This document shows, piece after piece, positions 8,579-16,393 of a stretch of 38,744 nucleotides of DNA (the first letter of the stretch is position 1; each line of letters starts with the position of its first letter). The notes beneath the pieces were generated by a model that had not been told where the DNA came from, searched no databases, and saw only the letters and a program-made list of their open reading frames with translations. Made by a program: the position numbers and the translations under genes. The DNA lies in NCBI GenBank assembly GCA_050252075.1, contig JBFWLP010000021.1:1-38744 (forward strand), given 5' to 3'. Origin of the DNA: JAAYGT01 sp050252075. Its GTDB lineage: Bacteria; Pseudomonadota; Gammaproteobacteria; Burkholderiales; Burkholderiaceae_B.

Positions 8579-9010
8579 TTACTTGGCAAACAGCGAATCC
8601 AGGTTCTTGAAGGATTTGAATTCGAGCGCGTTGCCCGACGGATCCATAAAGAACATGGTGGCTTGCTCGCCTACTTCACCCTTGAAGCGAACGTAGGGCT
8701 CGATGACAAACCGGGTGCCGGCCGCGGTGAGCTTGTCGGCCAGGGCTTCCCAGGTGTCCATGGGCAGGACGGCGCCGAAGTGGCGCACGGGAACGTTCTT
8801 TTCGTCAACGGCATTGGTTGCGGTGTTGCCGCACTCGTCGGGAGCCAGATGGGCCACGATCTGGTGGCCGTAGAAATTGAAATCTACCCACTCATCGGAC
8901 GAGCGGCCTTCGGGGCACCCCAGCAAGGTGCCGTAGAAGTCGCGAGCTTCTTGCAGGTTGCGTACAGGGAAAGCCAGGTGAAAAGGAGGCAGGGAAGTGG
9001 CAGTAGACAT
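8579..9010 (-). CDS. VOC-superfamily (glyoxalase/dioxygenase-fold) protein
   Basis: This 143-residue single-chain vicinal-oxygen-chelate protein has the paired beta-alpha-beta-beta-beta pattern of glyoxalase I and extradiol dioxygenases. HLAFPVRNLQEARDFYGTLLG opens the first module, and FFMDPSGNALEFKSF closes the second. H11, H77 and E130 are in positions expected for metal ligands. The reaction is unknown; such proteins range from lactoylglutathione lyases to resistance proteins. I chose ATG 9010 (MSTATSLPP) because it fits the domain boundary; an upstream in-frame ATG at 9064 would add 18 unrelated residues. It lies 18 bases before pxpB on the same strand, so it may be co-expressed with 5-oxoprolinase. 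Confidence 0.85.
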   Translation of the reverse strand: MSTATSLPPFHLAFPVRNLQEARDFYGTLLGCPEGRSSDEWVDFNFYGHQIVAHLAPDECGNTATNAVDEKNVPVRHFGAVLPMDTWEALADKLTAAGTRFVIEPYVRFKGEVGEQATMFFMDPSGNALEFKSFKNLDSLFAK

Positions 9011-9111
9011 GGCGACGGTATCCGTACAAAAAGGGTGGTTACAACCCGCAGGCATGCAGTGCATGGCAATGAAATGACCGCGCCTTGCGACAGGTTACGG
9101 CCATTTTAATG

Positions 9112-10410
9112 TCATTTTTCGGTAACGACGCGATCGGCCGGGAAGGTGAGGGAAAACAGGCTGCCCGCGCCGGGGCGGCTTTGTATGCTGAGTTCGGCGT
9201 GGTGCCGCATGGCGACATGCTTGGTGATAGCCAAGCCCAGGCCGGTGCCCCCGGTGGCCCGCGAGCGGCCCCGGTCAACGCGGTAAAAGCGTTCCGTCAG
9301 CCGGGGAATGTCCTGCGAGGCAATGCCGATTCCGGTGTCCTGTACGCTGTAGCAGGCCTGGCCCCGCTCCGTACGGTACCAGCTGACCGTGATGGTGCCG
9401 TCTTTCGGGGTGTAGCGGATGGCGTTGGTGATCAGGTTCGAGATGGCCGAGGCCAGTTCGGTTTCGCTGCCGGTCACGCAAAGATCGTCGTCGATATTGG
9501 TAACGAACACATGCTGGCCATTGGACAGAATCTTGCCCTGGGCCAGCGCGTTCTGAATGACGCGTGGCATTTGCACCGGCGCGCCTTCTGCCGTGGGCGA
9601 CGATTCCAGTGTGGACAGGGTGAGCAGGTCGGCCACGATCGCCTGCATGCGTTTGGCCTGTTCCAGCATGAGGGTTTGATAGTGATGCCGCTGTTCAGGG
9701 CTGAATGCGTCTTCGGGCATTTCGTGCAGGGTTTCCAGAAAGCCCGACAGCACGGTTAATGGCGTACGCAGTTCGTGAGATACGTTCGCCACAAAATCCT
9801 TGCGTGTCGTTTCCAGCTTTTCTACCTGGGTGACATCGCGTGTCACCAGCAGAAACTGCCCCAGTCCGTAGCGGGTGAGCTGGGCAAGAATCGCCTTGTC
9901 CTGCCCTGCCTGATTCAGGTGCAGCAGCACGGGTGCCTCCCAGCCTGACGGGTGCTTGGCGTAATGAAGAAAAACGGGGTCGCGAAGAATATTGAATACG
10001 CTGTGGCCGCGATCCGTGCCAAGGGCCAGGCCGATGTGCTGGGCGGCGGTCTGGTTGCACCACGTCACGTTCATGGCTTCGTCCAGCGTGATGGCGCCGT
10101 CGGGCAGGGCCTCGGCGGCCATCATGATGGCGTCGATGTGGCGGTTCAGCTGTTCCAGTTCGTCGCGATCCCGACGCAGCTTGCGGTAAACGGGGGCGAG
10201 AATTTCGTTCCAGGGGCCCACGGACGGCGGCGGCGGGGATTCAATGTCACGAACCCACCGCGAGATCAGCTGCAGCTGGCGGGCGCTGACCAGAATCATG
10301 GCCACGGTGCCGGCGGAAAACAGCATCCAGCCCGCTGACGGGCTGAGCCATAGTCCGGCCAGCCGGCAAATGCCCGCCCACAGGGCAAGGGTGACGAGGG
10401 TTTTCAGCAT
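9112..10410 (-). CDS. phoR: phosphate-regulon sensor histidine kinase
   Basis: This inner-membrane kinase controls PhoB in response to phosphate supply. Of 432 residues, two hydrophobic segments at ~4–22 and ~26–45 anchor the protein with almost no periplasmic loop, as in PhoR. A PAS domain spans ~95–195. The dimerisation/phosphoacceptor helix FVANVSHELRTPLTVLSGF places the phosphorylated histidine at H212. The ATPase domain shows N325/N329 (N box), DTGIGI near 358 and GGTGLGL near 387. The gene starts inside the end of phoB (7-base overlap), so the pair is translationally coupled. No pst or phoU genes are in the window; in enterobacteria PstSCAB–PhoU transmit the phosphate signal to PhoR. 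Confidence 0.95.
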   Translation of the reverse strand: MLKTLVTLALWAGICRLAGLWLSPSAGWMLFSAGTVAMILVSARQLQLISRWVRDIESPPPPSVGPWNEILAPVYRKLRRDRDELEQLNRHIDAIMMAAEALPDGAITLDEAMNVTWCNQTAAQHIGLALGTDRGHSVFNILRDPVFLHYAKHPSGWEAPVLLHLNQAGQDKAILAQLTRYGLGQFLLVTRDVTQVEKLETTRKDFVANVSHELRTPLTVLSGFLETLHEMPEDAFSPEQRHHYQTLMLEQAKRMQAIVADLLTLSTLESSPTAEGAPVQMPRVIQNALAQGKILSNGQHVFVTNIDDDLCVTGSETELASAISNLITNAIRYTPKDGTITVSWYRTERGQACYSVQDTGIGIASQDIPRLTERFYRVDRGRSRATGGTGLGLAITKHVAMRHHAELSIQSRPGAGSLFSLTFPADRVVTEK

Positions 10411-11099
10411 GTCGGCTGGTTCGTAAACCGGTAACCCGCGCCGCGCACGGTTTCAATGTGGTTCTCGTGGCCCGACGGCTCCAGTGCCTTGCGCAGGCGC
10501 CGGATATGAACGTCGACAGTGCGTTCTTCCACAAACACGTGATCGCCCCATACCTGATCCAGCAGCTGGGAGCGCGAAAAAACGCGCTCGGTGTGGGTCA
10601 TGAAAAAATGGAGCAGGCGAAACTCGGTCGGTCCGACCGTCAGGGTTTTGTCCCCGCCCGTGATGCGGTGCGTGGTAGGGTCAAGTTTCAGGGTGCCGAC
10701 CTGAATGATGTCGTCGGTTAACTGGGGCGCCCGGCGCCGCAGCACAGCCTTGATACGCGCGATCAGTTCTTTGGGTGAGAACGGTTTGGTAATGTAATCA
10801 TCGGCGCCCGCTTCCAGGCCTTCCACTTTATCAAGTTCGTCGCCTTTGGCGGTTAACATGATGACGGGCACCTGGCGTGTGCGTTCATCGGCCCGCAGCG
10901 ATTTGGCCAGCGTAATACCCGACGCGCCGGGCAGCATCCAGTCAAGCAGGATCAGGTCGGGCAGTTCCGCGCGAATGAGTGTCTGGGCTTGTTCGGCATC
11001 GAACGCGCGAAGCACTTTGTGGCCTGCGAAAGAGAGGTTGACGGAAATGAGTTCCTGGATGGCAGGTTCATCTTCGACTACGAGTATGGTGGTGCTCAT
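10404..11099 (-). CDS. phoB: phosphate-regulon response regulator
   Basis: This OmpR/PhoB-family transcription factor activates phosphate-starvation genes. It has 231 residues, standard for PhoB. The receiver domain (1–~120) has acidic residues E9/D10, phosphoacceptor D53 in LILLDWMLPG, and K105 in YITKPF. The winged-helix DNA-binding domain (~130–229) includes GPTEFRLLHFFMTH, FSRSQLLDQVWG and RTVDVHIRRLRKAL. It is first in an operon with phoR and divergent from ubiE. A Pho box for autoregulation was looked for in the 139-base upstream gap but none was convincing. Confidence 0.96.
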   Translation of the reverse strand: MSTTILVVEDEPAIQELISVNLSFAGHKVLRAFDAEQAQTLIRAELPDLILLDWMLPGASGITLAKSLRADERTRQVPVIMLTAKGDELDKVEGLEAGADDYITKPFSPKELIARIKAVLRRRAPQLTDDIIQVGTLKLDPTTHRITGGDKTLTVGPTEFRLLHFFMTHTERVFSRSQLLDQVWGDHVFVEERTVDVHIRRLRKALEPSGHENHIETVRGAGYRFTNQPTC

Positions 11100-11134
11100 G
11101 GGCGATTCAGGCGGTATGAGTAAGTCGTGTTCCC

Positions 11135-11140
11135 ATAATA
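11135..11140 (-). promoter_or_regulatory. possible phoB -10 element
   Basis: On the minus strand TATTAT (5 of 6 to the sigma-70 consensus) lies 36 bases before the phoB ATG, inside an AT-rich stretch. No -35 hexamer at standard spacing is visible, which would fit an activator-dependent promoter but does not prove one. Confidence 0.3.
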
Positions 11141-11238
11141 TGGCTTAATTATTTCAGGTTTGTGAAATCTTTCGCCGTTTTCGGTGTCCAACCGGTTCTG
11201 TTGTACGATTAGTCCGTCCTTCCTCTTAGTGTTTCATC

Positions 11239-12006
11239 ATGTCCCAAACCTCCCAATCCCACAAATCGTCCGGGGCAACCACGCATTTTGGTTTCCAGAC
11301 GGTCGATGAAAACGAAAAAGCAGCGCGTGTTGCCCAGGTGTTTCACTCGGTGGCGAACCGGTACGATGTGATGAACGACCTGATGTCCGGCGGGCTGCAT
11401 CGTGTGTGGAAGGCCTTCACCATTGCCCGTGCCGATGTCCGGCCCGGCATGAAGGTGCTCGACATCGCCGGCGGTACGGGTGACCTGGCGCGGGCATTTG
11501 CCAAAAAGGCGGGGCCCACGGGGCAGGTCTGGCTGACCGATATCAATGAATCCATGCTGCGCGTGGGGCGTGATCGCCTTACGGATCAGGGGCTGATTAC
11601 TCCGGCGGCTGTGTGCGATGCCGAAAAACTGCCATTCCCGACCGGCTATTTCGATCGCGTGAGCGTTGCGTTTGGTTTGCGCAACATGACGCACAAGGAT
11701 CTGGCGCTGAAAGAAATGCGTCGTGTTCTGAAGCCGGGCGGCAAACTGCTGGTGCTCGAATTCTCGCGGGTGGCCAAGCCGCTGGAGCCTGCCTACGACT
11801 GGTATTCGTTCAATATATTGCCGTGGCTGGGGAAAAAAGTGGCGGGCGACGAGGAAAGCTACCGGTATCTGGCCGAATCCATCCGGATGCACCCCGACCA
11901 GGAAACGCTGGCCGCCATGCTGGGCGAGGCGGGCTTGTCACGCGTACGTTACTTCAACTTGACCGCAGGGCTGGTGGCGCTTCATGAAGGCGTCAATCTG
12001 GGATAA
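11239..12006 (+). CDS. ubiE: ubiquinone/menaquinone biosynthesis C-methyltransferase
   Basis: This SAM-dependent enzyme performs the C-methylation of the benzoquinol ring in ubiquinone synthesis (and of demethylmenaquinol where present). The protein has 255 residues (E. coli UbiE, 251). Family signature KAARVAQVFHSVANRYDVMNDLMSGG is split over residues ~25–51 (seen in two blocks), the SAM motif I is LDIAGGTGDLA, and the UbiE/COQ5 signature FGLRNMTHKDLALKEM and RVLKPGGKLLVLEFS are intact. ATG 11239 is the natural start. It opens the ubiE–(Tim44-like)–ubiJ–ubiB run, in the E. coli order but with one gene inserted. Confidence 0.97.
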   Translation: MSQTSQSHKSSGATTHFGFQTVDENEKAARVAQVFHSVANRYDVMNDLMSGGLHRVWKAFTIARADVRPGMKVLDIAGGTGDLARAFAKKAGPTGQVWLTDINESMLRVGRDRLTDQGLITPAAVCDAEKLPFPTGYFDRVSVAFGLRNMTHKDLALKEMRRVLKPGGKLLVLEFSRVAKPLEPAYDWYSFNILPWLGKKVAGDEESYRYLAESIRMHPDQETLAAMLGEAGLSRVRYFNLTAGLVALHEGVNLG

Positions 12007-12041
12007 CGAAAGTGCATGAAACATTCTGCGTGCTTTCCCTA

Positions 12042-12069
12042 TTGTTCATAAGGCATGCATTGTGCTAAT
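12042..12069 (+). promoter_or_regulatory. possible promoter of the Tim44-like gene
   Basis: TTGTTC (12042–12047) and GCTAAT (12064–12069) are separated by 16 bases, with an upstream TG making an extended -10. It lies in the 134-base gap after ubiE and suggests the downstream gene has its own promoter. Weak match, read by eye. Confidence 0.3.
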
Positions 12070-12140
12070 GTTCAGCTTCCAGTAAGATTTGCTCATTGCG
12101 CACCCTTGCGCGCGGTGTATTGTTCACAGGAGTATTTTGA

Positions 12141-13121
12141 ATGTCCAAACGGTTTTCCCGGTTTGTCGCCGGTCTCATGATCGCGGTTTCTGCGGGGGCC
12201 ATGTTGGCCGTTTCCTTCGAAGCGGAAGCGCGTCGTATGGGGGGTGGTTCCAGCTTTGGCCGTCAGTCCACCAACGTAACGCAGCAGCGTCAGGCAACGA
12301 CGCCGCCCGCAACCTCGTCCACCACCACCACACGTTCCGCGACCACGGCGGCCTCTACAGGTGCCGCAGCGGGTGCGGCCAGCACTGCGGCGCGTAGCGG
12401 AATGTCCAAGTGGCTTGGGCCTATTGCCGGTATTGCGGCGGGCCTGGGTATTGCCGCCCTGCTGTCCAGCATGGGCCTGTCGGGCGCCTTCCTTGAGTTC
12501 ATGTCCAGCTTGTTGCTGATCGGTCTGTTGGTGTTCGCCGTCTTGTTTATTGTGCGCCGTCTGCGTGGTTCGGCCGCGCGGCCCGCCATGCAGCAGGCCG
12601 GTGGCATGCAGCGTCAGGGCATGAATCCCGACACCCAGCCTTTGCGTCCGGTCCCCGCGGCGGAACCCGCTGCGCCTGCCGCTGCAGCGGTGGCGCCGGT
12701 TGCCAGCGCTACTGCGCAGCCTGTTGATCCTTCGTGGTACATTCCCGCCGATTTCGATACGGCCACATTTCTGGCCAATGCGAAGTCACGCTTCATTGAA
12801 ATCCAGGCTATCTGGGACAGCGGCAACCTGGACAAACTGCGCGAGTACATGACCGATGATCTGGTTGCCGAGATCAAACCCGAAATCCTGGCTCGCAACG
12901 AGGTCGCTCACACTGAAGTGGTTCTGCTGAATGCCGAGCTGCTGGGTATCGAGTCGGTGTCCGGTGGTTACCTGGCCAGCGTGCGCTTTTCCGGTATGCT
13001 GCGCGAACAGGCGGGTGCGGAAGCCTTCCGCTTCGAGGAAGTCTGGAACCTGTTCAAGTCCGATGATGCGGGCTGGCTGCTGGCCGGAATCCAGCAAATT
13101 CCGGTGGAATACGCCAGCTAA
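12141..13121 (+). CDS. Tim44-like domain membrane protein
   Basis: The 326-residue protein has an N-terminal signal-like segment (residues ~8–30, ending FEAEA), a Ser/Thr/Ala-rich low-complexity linker (~35–88), and two adjacent hydrophobic helices (~90–112 and ~116–139). An Ala/Pro-rich linker follows (~142–195), then a C-terminal Tim44-like domain (~200–326) with FLANAKSRFIEIQAIWDSGNLDKL and EEVWNLFKS in separate blocks. Mitochondrial Tim44 tethers chaperones at the import channel; the bacterial relatives have no firmly assigned role. Start ATG 12141 is preceded by AGGAG at good spacing. It interrupts the classic ubiE–ubiJ adjacency, yet nothing in the protein indicates a role in quinone synthesis. 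A likely promoter and a UUCG hairpin flank it, so it may be a separate transcription unit. Confidence 0.88.
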   Translation: MSKRFSRFVAGLMIAVSAGAMLAVSFEAEARRMGGGSSFGRQSTNVTQQRQATTPPATSSTTTTRSATTAASTGAAAGAASTAARSGMSKWLGPIAGIAAGLGIAALLSSMGLSGAFLEFMSSLLLIGLLVFAVLFIVRRLRGSAARPAMQQAGGMQRQGMNPDTQPLRPVPAAEPAAPAAAAVAPVASATAQPVDPSWYIPADFDTATFLANAKSRFIEIQAIWDSGNLDKLREYMTDDLVAEIKPEILARNEVAHTEVVLLNAELLGIESVSGGYLASVRFSGMLREQAGAEAFRFEEVWNLFKSDDAGWLLAGIQQIPVEYAS

Positions 13122-13150
13122 GGCGTTTGTCGCCGGGTTGTATTGCTCGC

Positions 13151-13174
13151 CAATGGCGCCTTCGGGCGCCATTG
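13151..13174 (+). terminator. 10-bp stem with UUCG tetraloop
   Basis: CAATGGCGCC–TTCG–GGCGCCATTG is a perfect 10-bp stem closed by the very stable TTCG loop, 30 bases after the Tim44-like stop. No T run follows on the plus strand, so it may be an inefficient terminator, a transcript-stabilising 3' hairpin or an attenuator before ubiJ. Confidence 0.5.
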
Positions 13175-13265
13175 TGCTGCGTAAGTATGCGCTGCCCGGT
13201 TGCTGCCAAAACCGTTAAACTTAAGGCCTTTCCCCGCTACAGGCGCCGTTTCGGGCGCTCACTTC

Positions 13266-13910
13266 ATGTTGCCTTTTATTTCCTTGCCTGATCTTTCTGC
13301 GGTGTATGCCAAAGGGATCAACCGTTTGTTAGCGCGCGAGCCCTGGGCGGCGCAGCGCCTGGCGGGTCACGCCGGCAAAACCGTGCGTTTTGTGATCGGG
13401 CAGGTGTCGCTGCAATTGCTGATCGGCAACGACGGGCGGGTGCAGGCCGCGCCACGCGATACATCCGCCCATGTCACGCTCACCTTGCCCGGGCATCTGC
13501 TGGGGTCGATTCCCGGCCGGATCATGCAGTCGGGCGGCAAGCCGGCCGATATCGCTGCGCTCATGCATGTTGAAGGCGATGCGGGGCTGGCCAATGTGGT
13601 TTCGGGCCTGGCCAACGACTTGCGCTGGGATGTCGAGCACGAGCTGGCCTCGGTGGTGGGCGATGTGCCTGCCATGCGGCTGCTGGCCCTGGGGCGAGCC
13701 GCTGGGCAGGGGGCGCAGGCGGCGGCAGGGCGGCTGTCTGAAAATGTGGCTGAATTCCTTACCCAGGAAACCGATCTGATGGTTTCACGGCAGGCCTTCA
13801 ACGACTGGGCGCGAGAAATCGCTGCTATCCAGACTCGCCTGGCCGGGCTTGAACACAGGGTATCCCTGGTAGGGCGGCCCCTGGCCGGCCGGCAAGGGCA
13901 CAGAGCATGA
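13266..13910 (+). CDS. ubiJ: ubiquinone biosynthesis accessory factor UbiJ (SCP2 domain)
   Basis: UbiJ is a lipid-binding scaffold needed for aerobic ubiquinone synthesis; with UbiK it organises the late enzymes. From ATG 13266 the protein has 214 residues. An SCP2-like lipid-transfer domain occupies the first ~115 residues (LAGHAGKTVRFVIGQVSLQLLIG; IMQSGGKPADIAALMHVEGDAGL, given as separate blocks). The C-terminal ~60 residues are helical and charged (FNDWAREIAAIQTRLAGLE), typical of the UbiJ coiled-coil. An upstream in-frame start at 13200 would give a 22-residue extension with no family resemblance. The ubiB ATG overlaps the stop by four bases (ATGA). Assignment rests on domain and position between ubiE and ubiB. 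Confidence 0.9.
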   Translation: MLPFISLPDLSAVYAKGINRLLAREPWAAQRLAGHAGKTVRFVIGQVSLQLLIGNDGRVQAAPRDTSAHVTLTLPGHLLGSIPGRIMQSGGKPADIAALMHVEGDAGLANVVSGLANDLRWDVEHELASVVGDVPAMRLLALGRAAGQGAQAAAGRLSENVAEFLTQETDLMVSRQAFNDWAREIAAIQTRLAGLEHRVSLVGRPLAGRQGHRA

Positions 13911-15466
13911 TCATTGTCACCTTCATTCGCCTGGTGCACATTATCTGGGTGGCCCTCAAGTTCCGCCTCGACGAGCTGGTGCTGTCGTCGATCCGTCATC
14001 CGGTGGCGTCAAGCCTGCTGCGGGTTGTACGACTGGGCAAGGCGCCGCGCCTTGATCGCGGGGTGCGCTTGCGTCTGGCTTTCGAAGCACTTGGTCCCAT
14101 TTTCGTCAAGTTTGGGCAGGTGCTTTCCACGCGTCGCGACCTGATTCCCCTGGACATCGCCACCGAACTTGCACTGTTGCAAGACCGGGTTCCCCCGTTT
14201 CCGTCGGCACAGGCAGCCGCGTGCATCGAAGCCGCGCTGGGCGACAAGCCGCAGAATCTGTTCCAGCATTTCGAGGTGGATCCGGTCGCCTCGGCGTCTA
14301 TCGCCCAGGTGCATTTTGCCGTGCTGCACGATGGGCGGGAAGTGGCGGTCAAGGTGTTGCGGCCGGGTATGCTGAAGGTCATCGAGAAAGACCTCACGCT
14401 GTTGCGTGTATTGGCCGGCCTGGTCGAGCGTCTGGCCCCCGATGGTCGTCGTTTGAAGCCGCGCCAGGTGGTGGCGGAATTCGACAATTATCTGCACGAT
14501 GAGCTTGATCTGATTCGTGAGGCCTCGAATTGCAGCCAGTTGCGCCGCAACTTCGGGCCGGACACCGGGCGGCAGGATCTGCTGATGGTGCCCGAGGTTA
14601 TCTGGGAGTTCTGCGCCACGTCGGTCTTTACCATGGAGCGTATGCGCGGTATTCCCGTCAGCCAGATTCCGCGCATCAGGCAGGCGGGTATCGATACGCA
14701 TGAGCTGGCGCGCAAAGGGGTGGAAATTTTCTTCACCCAGGTATTTACCGACGGTTTTTTCCATGCCGACATGCATCCGGGCAATATTTACGTTTCCGAT
14801 GCACCGGACACCCTCGGGCGGTATATCGCGCTCGATTTCGGCATCGTGGGCTCGTTGTCCGAGTTCGACAAAAACTATCTGGCACAGAACTTCCTGGCGT
14901 TCTTTCAGCGCGACTACCACCGGGTTGCGCGTCTGCATATCGAATCCGGCTGGGTGCCCCCAACCACCCGCGAAGAAGAGCTGGAAGGGGCGGTTCGGGC
15001 AGTTTGCGAGCCCTATTTCGATCGTCCGTTGTCGCAGATATCCCTGGGGCAGGTGTTGCTGCGCCTGTTCCAGACGTCGCGCCGCTTCAACGTTGAAATT
15101 CAGCCGCAGCTTGTATTGCTCCAGAAAACCCTGCTCAATGTGGAAGGCATGGGGCGTGAGCTCGACCCCGACCTCGATCTGTGGAAAACCGCCAAGCCTT
15201 ACCTGGAAAACTGGATGCGGGAACGGGTGGGGTTAACGGGCCTGAAGCGACAGTTGGAAAAAGAAGCAAGCCAATGGGCGCAACTTCTACCGCAGTTGCC
15301 CCGCCTGGTTCATGCGCGCTTAAGCCAGCCGGAAACCGGTATGCGCCTGAACCAGGAGGTCGAACGTTTGCGGCGCGCGCAAGAACGCACCAATCGATTG
15401 CTGTTGCTGGTGTCGTGCGTTCTTGCGGTTGGTATAGGTGTGGCCGTGTGGGCATTGACCCGTTAG
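13907..15466 (+). CDS. ubiB: UbiB protein kinase-like (ADCK/COQ8) ubiquinone biosynthesis factor
   Basis: UbiB is an atypical kinase-fold ATPase of the ADCK/COQ8 family required for ubiquinone biosynthesis at the inner membrane. The 519-residue protein (E. coli, 546) has the KxGQ motif at 68–71 (KFGQ), the alanine-rich nucleotide loop ASASIAQVH at 128–136, the catalytic-lysine strand VAVKVL (K149), the catalytic-loop HADMHPGN (D288) and the DFG motif at 310–312. A C-terminal hydrophobic helix (~498–519) provides the membrane anchor. The start overlaps ubiJ by four bases, indicating translational coupling. Confidence 0.97.
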   Translation: MIIVTFIRLVHIIWVALKFRLDELVLSSIRHPVASSLLRVVRLGKAPRLDRGVRLRLAFEALGPIFVKFGQVLSTRRDLIPLDIATELALLQDRVPPFPSAQAAACIEAALGDKPQNLFQHFEVDPVASASIAQVHFAVLHDGREVAVKVLRPGMLKVIEKDLTLLRVLAGLVERLAPDGRRLKPRQVVAEFDNYLHDELDLIREASNCSQLRRNFGPDTGRQDLLMVPEVIWEFCATSVFTMERMRGIPVSQIPRIRQAGIDTHELARKGVEIFFTQVFTDGFFHADMHPGNIYVSDAPDTLGRYIALDFGIVGSLSEFDKNYLAQNFLAFFQRDYHRVARLHIESGWVPPTTREEELEGAVRAVCEPYFDRPLSQISLGQVLLRLFQTSRRFNVEIQPQLVLLQKTLLNVEGMGRELDPDLDLWKTAKPYLENWMRERVGLTGLKRQLEKEASQWAQLLPQLPRLVHARLSQPETGMRLNQEVERLRRAQERTNRLLLLVSCVLAVGIGVAVWALTR

Positions 15467-15531
15467 TAGTACATCGTCACATACAGTTCATGTTGCTGCG
15501 TTACAGTAGCAGCCTACCTAGAGAGATCACC

Positions 15532-16383
15532 ATGCTTTATCCTGAATTGTTCAAATCGATGGAAGCGGTACGCTGGAATATGGCGACCGATATTCCCTGG
15601 GACGATTTCGACGGCTCCAAGTTGTCCGATGACCAGGCCTATACCATCAAAATGAATGCAATTACCGAGTGGGCGGCGTTGCCGGCTACCGAGATGTTCT
15701 TGCGGGACAATCGTGACGACAGTGATTTCAGCGCGTTCATGTCGATCTGGTTCTTCGAGGAACAAAAGCATTCGCTGGCCCTGATCGAATACTTGCGTCG
15801 TTTTCGTCCGGAACTGGTGCCCACCGAAGAGGAACTGCACAAGGTGCGTTTCGAGTTCGACCCGGCGCCGGCGCTGGAAACGCTCATGCTGCATTTTTGC
15901 GGCGAGGTGCGTTTGAACCACTGGTACCGTCGCGCCTCCGACTGGCATACCGAGCCGGTGATCAAGGCGATTTACAAGATCATTTCCCAGGACGAGGCCC
16001 GTCACGCCGGTGCTTACCTGCGTTACATGAAACGTGCCTTGGTGCATCAGGGGCAGGAGCTGGGCCATCAGGCACGCATCGCCTTTTCCAAGATCGGTGT
16101 TCTGATGGCGTCGGCGCATCGCACGCCCCAGGCCCTGCATCCCACCAATCTGCACGTGAACAAAGATATGTACCCCCAGGACACGGTGCAGTCCAAGCTG
16201 CCGTCGCCGGGATGGCTGGAGAACTGGCTCGACAACCAGATCTGTTTCGACAACGACTGGGAAACCAAGGTCAGTTCGCGCATATTACATAATCTGTCGT
16301 TGCTGATGGACCGTACGTTCACGTCGGTGCAGGATCTGAACCGCTACCGGAAGTCCTTGCTGAAAACACCTGCATCGGTCTAA
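15532..16383 (+). CDS. ferritin-fold diiron protein (acyl-ACP desaturase-like)
   Basis: The 283-residue protein has the full ligand set of a four-helix carboxylate-bridged diiron site: E46, E77xxH80 (in FFEEQKH), E125 (in FCGEVRLNHWYR) and E155xxH158 (in ISQDEARHAGAY). The spacing follows that of soluble acyl-ACP desaturases, and ferritin-like proteins of this type are common in Burkholderiales. It could be an O2-activating desaturase, hydroxylase or N-oxygenase; the substrate cannot be inferred. ATG 15532 is preceded by GAGAGA at good spacing; the open frame upstream overlaps ubiB and is not credible. It sits 65 bases after ubiB and 10 before rfaE2, on the same strand, so it may be transcribed with either. 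Confidence 0.8.
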   Translation: MLYPELFKSMEAVRWNMATDIPWDDFDGSKLSDDQAYTIKMNAITEWAALPATEMFLRDNRDDSDFSAFMSIWFFEEQKHSLALIEYLRRFRPELVPTEEELHKVRFEFDPAPALETLMLHFCGEVRLNHWYRRASDWHTEPVIKAIYKIISQDEARHAGAYLRYMKRALVHQGQELGHQARIAFSKIGVLMASAHRTPQALHPTNLHVNKDMYPQDTVQSKLPSPGWLENWLDNQICFDNDWETKVSSRILHNLSLLMDRTFTSVQDLNRYRKSLLKTPASV

Positions 16384-16393
16384 GGCAAACTCC

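Noticed and set aside
11100..11238. Search for a Pho box between phoB and ubiE
   Set aside because: No pair of CTGTCAT-like direct repeats with 4-base spacing stood out; TTTCACA and TGAAATA in the AT-rich stretch are too far from consensus.
15181..15531. 117-codon N-terminal extension of the diiron protein
   Set aside because: It overlaps ubiB out of frame; ATG 15532 has a good ribosome-binding site and fits the diiron helices.
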